Assembly: GCA_038259455.1 (NCBI GenBank)
Contig: JBBSOT010000176.1
Coordinates: forward strand, 1-9,783
Length of the DNA: 9,783 nucleotides
Origin: CAMYMG01 sp038259455
GTDB taxonomy: Bacteria; Pseudomonadota; Alphaproteobacteria; Rhizobiales; Rhizobiaceae
Reading direction: 5' to 3'
The translations under genes and the position numbers were made by a program. Shown in pieces: positions 6,514 through 9,783 of the stretch (the first letter of the stretch is position 1; the number at the start of each line of letters is the position of its first letter). The notes under the pieces are model-generated. The model saw nothing but the letters and a program-made list of their open reading frames with translations. It made no database searches and was not told the DNA's origin.

Positions 6514-7734
6514 ATGAGTGAGGCCCGCTCACGGCAGGTCATTATCGCAGGCGCCGGCATTGCCGGCCTGACCGCGGCCCTCTCCTTTGCCGTTCGCGGC
6601 TACCCGGTTCGCATTTTCGAGCGCGCACAAAAGCTTGATGAAAGCGGCGCCGGCATCCAGCTTTCTCCCAATGCAACACGTATCCTCGAGCGCCTGGGCG
6701 TGCTCTCCGCCTTGCGGCTGACGGCTGTGCGTCCGACAGCGGTGATCATCCGCGATGCGTCCAGCCTCGCTGAAATTGGACGCGTGCCGCTCGGTGCTGC
6801 CGCGGAAAAACGCTGGGGCGCGCCTTACATCACCCTTCGCCGATCGGACCTGCAGGCCGCGCTGCTCGCCCATGTCGCTCGAGAACCCGGCATCGAACTT
6901 ATGACCGGCGCACGGGTCATCGGCGCCAGCCTCCACGCACATGGCGTAACCGCCTCGGTGGAGACGAATGGCGACACCGTGCGCGCCGGCGGCCTCATGC
7001 TGATCGGGGCCGACGGTGTCTGGTCGACGCTGCGCGGGTTGAACGGCAGCAAGGGCAAAAGCCGGTTTGCCGGGGAACTGGCCTGGCGCAGGACTGTGAG
7101 TGCCGCAAGCCCCGCCGGCAAGGCTCTGATCGACCTTGCCGTTGCAGGCGCGGTCTCGGCGTTCGTGCATCCCGGCTTCCACCTGGTCGCCTATCCCGTT
7201 CACGGGGGCAGCGCCCTCAATCTTGTCGCCACGACCAGCGGGGCTGCGATGGCCGAAACCTGGTCCGGCAAAATGGACATCAACGTTCTCAGACGGGCCA
7301 TGCAACGCACGGCGCCGGGACTGCGCAGTCTTGCCGACGATGGCGACAGCTGGACGGTCTGGCCGATCCATACGGTTGACCCTTCCGAGCCATGGGTGGC
7401 AACCGGGGGCATCGCGCTCATCGGCGACGCAGCACACGCCATGACGCCCTACGCGGCACAGGGTGCAGCGATGGCGATAGAGGATGCCGAAACGCTGGCG
7501 CTGCATGTTGTCGGCAGAAAAGGCACACTCGCCGCTTCCCTGTCAGCTTGGGAAAAGCAAAGGCGGGCGCGCGTGGCACGGGTGGCCCGGCGAGGCGCTT
7601 CCAATCATCGGGCGTTTCACGCATCCGGACCAGTGGCGAAGGTACGCAATCTCTACCTCCGAATGAAGCCTCAGAGCCGGCTGGCTGCGGGGTTTGACTG
7701 GCTTTATGGCTGGGAGCCGCCTGCTCTCAAATAG
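6514..7734 (+). CDS. FAD-dependent monooxygenase (UbiH/salicylate hydroxylase-like)
   Basis: A 406-residue group A flavoprotein monooxygenase. It has the N-terminal Rossmann dinucleotide-binding motif GAGIAG (13-18) with the ribose-binding acidic residue E37, an RR-SDLQ element (109-114), the DG motif GADGVWSTLR (165-174) that contacts FAD and NAD(P)H, and the GD motif IALIGDAAHAMTPYAAQG (300-317). Family members hydroxylate aromatic rings such as salicylate, 6-hydroxynicotinate or ubiquinone precursors, using NAD(P)H and oxygen. The substrate cannot be read from sequence, and no catabolic genes flank it. ATG 6514 follows a TTG (6511) in frame; AGG at 6504-6506 is seven bases from the ATG. 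It lies 21 bases behind the CHCC zinc-finger gene, probably in one operon. Its stop is two bases from the stop of the convergent DUF2459 gene, with no visible terminator between them. Confidence 0.9.
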   Translation: MSEARSRQVIIAGAGIAGLTAALSFAVRGYPVRIFERAQKLDESGAGIQLSPNATRILERLGVLSALRLTAVRPTAVIIRDASSLAEIGRVPLGAAAEKRWGAPYITLRRSDLQAALLAHVAREPGIELMTGARVIGASLHAHGVTASVETNGDTVRAGGLMLIGADGVWSTLRGLNGSKGKSRFAGELAWRRTVSAASPAGKALIDLAVAGAVSAFVHPGFHLVAYPVHGGSALNLVATTSGAAMAETWSGKMDINVLRRAMQRTAPGLRSLADDGDSWTVWPIHTVDPSEPWVATGGIALIGDAAHAMTPYAAQGAAMAIEDAETLALHVVGRKGTLAASLSAWEKQRRARVARVARRGASNHRAFHASGPVAKVRNLYLRMKPQSRLAAGFDWLYGWEPPALK

Positions 7735-7736
7735 GC

Positions 7737-8405
7737 TCAATTGTACAAGGCAAGCGAGGCGGCCAGCGATTGGGGCAGTGGATTCCACCATCCCGTTCGC
7801 AGACCAGCGGCGCGCAGCGCCTTTGCGGTCCAGGTATTGCACCCGGCAAAAGCATTGAACCGGCCATTCGCCTCGAAAAATGCGTCGAAGTCGCCATAGG
7901 CTGCATCCGGGATCCGTTCCGGCCCGTCCGGTCCGGACCTAAAACTCGCAAGGATGAACTGGCGAAGTCGCTTCATGGCCTCGTCATCGATCTGAATGCG
8001 CGTCACGAACGGGAGCGCGAAATCGATCTGGCCAGCCACGTCGACGTGGATGACGGAATCATCCACCGTCAGACCGGCAAACAAGGGCGCCGGTTTCAGA
8101 TCAGCCCAGGTGGGCGTCTGGGTGTAGAATGCGCGACCTCCCCAACCGAAGATGAGGTATTGCGCGCCGACCAGATCATAGGGAACCCCGGCACGAAGGA
8201 GAGGCGAAAACACGGCGCGCGTAACATCATCAAGGGGTATGGCGATATCTGTGTGAATAGGATTGCTCAAGAGCGCGATCCGATGCATCGCCGGTTGGCT
8301 GGTAGGTTCTTCCGGCCATAGAGGGCGCGGGACGAGCGTACCCAAGGCCAACAGAAGAACTGGCACGGCAAGCAGCATGGCGATCCATACAAACACACGC
8401 TTCAT
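7737..8405 (-). CDS. DUF2459/TIGR02117 family membrane-anchored protein
   Basis: A 222-residue protein beginning with a hydrophobic segment (about 4-24) after MKRV, an uncleaved signal anchor or signal peptide, so the rest probably lies in the periplasm. Conserved-looking blocks are NPIHTDIAIP (48-57), LIFGWGGRAFYTQTPTW (84-100), and GCNTWTAKALRAAGL (188-202) followed by TGWWNPLPQSL (204-214). This is the layout of the family called TIGR02117, a conserved protein of unknown function first noticed near some urease clusters; no urease genes are seen here. H51 followed much later by C189 with N190 and W192 could be a catalytic pair of a circularly permuted papain-like fold, which is my inference. 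Start: ATG 8405 with GAGGG eight bases upstream (8414-8418). It is separated from upstream aapP by a strong hairpin, so it probably has its own promoter. Confidence 0.85.
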   Translation of the reverse strand: MKRVFVWIAMLLAVPVLLLALGTLVPRPLWPEEPTSQPAMHRIALLSNPIHTDIAIPLDDVTRAVFSPLLRAGVPYDLVGAQYLIFGWGGRAFYTQTPTWADLKPAPLFAGLTVDDSVIHVDVAGQIDFALPFVTRIQIDDEAMKRLRQFILASFRSGPDGPERIPDAAYGDFDAFFEANGRFNAFAGCNTWTAKALRAAGLRTGWWNPLPQSLAASLALYN

Positions 8406-8453
8406 TGGCGGTACCCTCTACAAGCCGCGCAGCGACAGGACCAGCACTCGCTA

Positions 8454-8498
8454 AACGCCAAACGGCCCTGCTGAGTTTCAGCAGGGCCGTTTGGCGTT
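8454..8498. terminator. Perfect 21-bp stem-loop downstream of aapP
   Basis: Bases 8454-8474 are the exact reverse complement of 8478-8498, around a three-base loop GTT (8475-8477). It begins 15 bases after the aapP stop. On the minus strand the GC-rich core is followed by GTTTGGCGTTTAG, which gives a T-rich though interrupted 3' side, so it most likely ends the aap transcript before the DUF2459 gene. The symmetrical AAACG...CGTTT flanks would let it work in either direction. Confidence 0.85.
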
Positions 8499-8513
8499 GC
8501 GATGAGGTTGTCG

Positions 8514-9317
8514 CTAATGCAGAATCTGTGACAGGAACAGCTTTGTGCGTTCATGCTGTGGGTTGTCGAAGAATTCGGCCGGCGTGTTCTGCTCCACGAT
8601 CTGCCCCTGATCCATGAAAATGACCCGGTTGGCGACCTTGCGCGCAAAGCCCATTTCGTGGGTTACGCAGATCATCGTCATGCCTTCCTCGGCCAGGCCA
8701 ACCATCGTCTCTAGGACTTCGGCAATCATCTCGGGGTCGAGCGCGGATGTTGGCTCGTCGAAAAGCATGATGCGCGGGTTCATGCAAAGCGACCGGGCGA
8801 TCGCCACGCGCTGTTGCTGGCCACCCGACAACTGACCGGGATACTTATGGGCCTGTTCGGGAATCTTGACCCGACGCAGAAAATGCATCGCCGTCTCCTC
8901 GGCTTCCTTTTTCGGGGTCTTGCGGACCCAGATCGGCGCCAGCGTGCAGTTTTCCAGAATCGTCAGATGCGGGAACAGGTTGAAGTGCTGGAACACCATC
9001 CCGACTTCGCGCCTAATTTCGTCGATCTTCTTGAGATCGTTCGTCAGTTCCTTGCCATCGACGACGATCTTGCCCTTCTGGTGCTCCTCAAGCCGGTTGA
9101 TGCACCGGATCATCGTCGACTTGCCCGAGCCCGAAGGGCCACAGATAACGATGCGCTCGCCCTGCATGACCTTCAGATTGATGTCCTTCAGGACGTGAAA
9201 ATCACCGTACCATTTGTGCATGCCGACGATTTCAATCGCTACGTCGGTATCCGAGATATGCATTTTTTTCGGGTCGACATTCACTTCGTCGACACTGACT
9301 GCGTTTTCTGTGGCCAT
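8514..9317 (-). CDS. aapP: General L-amino acid ABC transporter ATP-binding protein
   Basis: The ATPase that powers a polar amino acid uptake system of the AapJQMP type, which in Rhizobium imports a wide range of L-amino acids. At 267 residues it shows Walker A GPSGSGKST (60-68), Q-loop Q110, signature LSGGQQQ (163-169), Walker B IMLFDEP (183-189), D-loop SALD (191-194) and the switch histidine H220. Wording such as GMHKWYGDFHVL (32-43), TLAPIWVRKTPKKEAEE (125-141) and the C-terminal ERTKLFLSQILH is as I remember for rhizobial AapP. Start: ATG 9317 with AAGGGG nine bases upstream (9327-9332); this gives an acidic extension of about 20 residues before the ATPase core, and the alternative M19 lacks a ribosome binding site. 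It follows aapM by 22 bases and ends at a strong hairpin, which makes it the last gene of the operon. Confidence 0.93.
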   Translation of the reverse strand: MATENAVSVDEVNVDPKKMHISDTDVAIEIVGMHKWYGDFHVLKDINLKVMQGERIVICGPSGSGKSTMIRCINRLEEHQKGKIVVDGKELTNDLKKIDEIRREVGMVFQHFNLFPHLTILENCTLAPIWVRKTPKKEAEETAMHFLRRVKIPEQAHKYPGQLSGGQQQRVAIARSLCMNPRIMLFDEPTSALDPEMIAEVLETMVGLAEEGMTMICVTHEMGFARKVANRVIFMDQGQIVEQNTPAEFFDNPQHERTKLFLSQILH

Positions 9318-9339
9318 AGGCCGGTTCCCCTTGGTTTTT

Positions 9340-9783
9340 CTATCGTTTGTGTCCGGTATCGAGGCGGCGCTCCATGAAGATCGAATAGCGCGACATTCCG
9401 AAGCAGAATATCCAGAAGACGAAGGCCGCGAAGATGAGCCCGGAGATCGGAGTCTGAGCCGAGGCCCAGGTTGCGTCGGAGAAATTCTGCCGAACGATAC
9501 CGAGCAGATCGAACATGCCGATGATGTAGACCAGACTGGTATCCTTGAAGAGGCCGATGAACGTGTTGACGATGCCCGGGATGACCAGTTTCAGCGCCTG
9601 CGGCAGGACGATCAGCGTCATCTTCTGCCAATAGCCGAGGCCGAGCGAATCAGCGCCCTCATACTGCCCCTTGGGAATTGCCTGGAGCCCGCCGCGGATC
9701 ACCTCGGCCATATAGGCGGACGCAAACAGGGCGACACCGACGAGCGCACGCATCAGTTTGTCGAAACTGACACCAGCCGGCAA
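9340..9783 (-). CDS. aapM: General L-amino acid ABC transporter permease (3' part)
   Basis: The C-terminal 147 residues of an inner-membrane permease of the HisMQ class; the frame is open to the window edge and the 5' part lies outside. Visible are the EAA cytoplasmic loop (E27 in the fragment, then GLQAIPKGQYEGADSLGLG at 32-50) that docks on the ATPase, a TLIVLPQALK segment (56-65), and hydrophobic helices at about 11-27, 67-90 and 112-131. The sequence FKDTSLVYIIGMFDLLGIV (79-97) and the terminal ERRLDTGHKR fit AapM of rhizobia rather than AapQ. The apparent first codon, TTG at 9783-9781, is an internal leucine, not a start. It ends with TAG at 9342-9340, 22 bases before aapP, whose ribosome binding site lies in that gap. 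Confidence 0.92.
   Translation of the reverse strand: MPAGVSFDKLMRALVGVALFASAYMAEVIRGGLQAIPKGQYEGADSLGLGYWQKMTLIVLPQALKLVIPGIVNTFIGLFKDTSLVYIIGMFDLLGIVRQNFSDATWASAQTPISGLIFAAFVFWIFCFGMSRYSIFMERRLDTGHKR

Noticed and set aside
6529..7506. A 325-codon minus-strand frame opposite the FAD monooxygenase.
   Set aside because: The monooxygenase has all its family motifs on the plus strand. The antisense translation is arginine- and glycine-rich with no recognisable domain.

Overview
The window is a GC-rich chromosomal segment of an alphaproteobacterium, most likely of the order Hyphomicrobiales (Rhizobiales). The reasons are the Aap-type general L-amino acid transporter genes, the overlapping ppk-ppx pair, a stand-alone NDUFS6-like CHCC zinc-finger gene, and an intergenic element resembling the short palindromic repeats scattered through rhizobial genomes. 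I cannot name the genus. It reads as core housekeeping sequence: I see no insertion sequence, prophage, CRISPR array, tRNA or rRNA.

Layout from left to right. Positions 1-394 hold no firmly supported gene: a possible repeat element (about 181-235), a possible minus-strand gene start running off the left edge, and a candidate 41-residue membrane peptide (273-398) whose stop codon overlaps the GTG start of fumC. fumC (395-1798, +) encodes class II fumarase and is followed by a DoxX-family membrane protein (1893-2312, +). A 9-bp hairpin (2328-2350) separates doxX from the convergent polyphosphate operon. In that operon ppk (3876-6116, -) and ppx (2359-3876, -) overlap by one base. A 130-bp divergent intergenic region separates ppk from a plus-strand pair: an 81-residue CHCC zinc-finger protein (6247-6492) and an FAD-dependent monooxygenase (6514-7734). 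The monooxygenase gene converges, two bases apart, on a minus-strand DUF2459/TIGR02117 membrane-anchored protein (7737-8405). A perfect 21-bp stem-loop (8454-8498) lies between that gene and aapP (8514-9317, -), the ATPase of the amino acid importer. aapP is preceded by the 3' part of aapM (9340-9783, -), which is cut by the right edge.

The genes serve separate purposes: the TCA cycle (fumC), polyphosphate synthesis and hydrolysis (ppk/ppx), amino acid uptake (aapM/aapP), and a zinc-finger/flavoprotein pair of unknown joint role. I found no convincing new multi-gene system. The points most worth checking are the small ORF coupled to fumC, the DUF2459 protein with a possible permuted papain-like His/Cys pair, the zinc-finger/monooxygenase pairing, the very long hairpin after aapP, and the ppk-ppx junction that lacks its own ribosome binding site.
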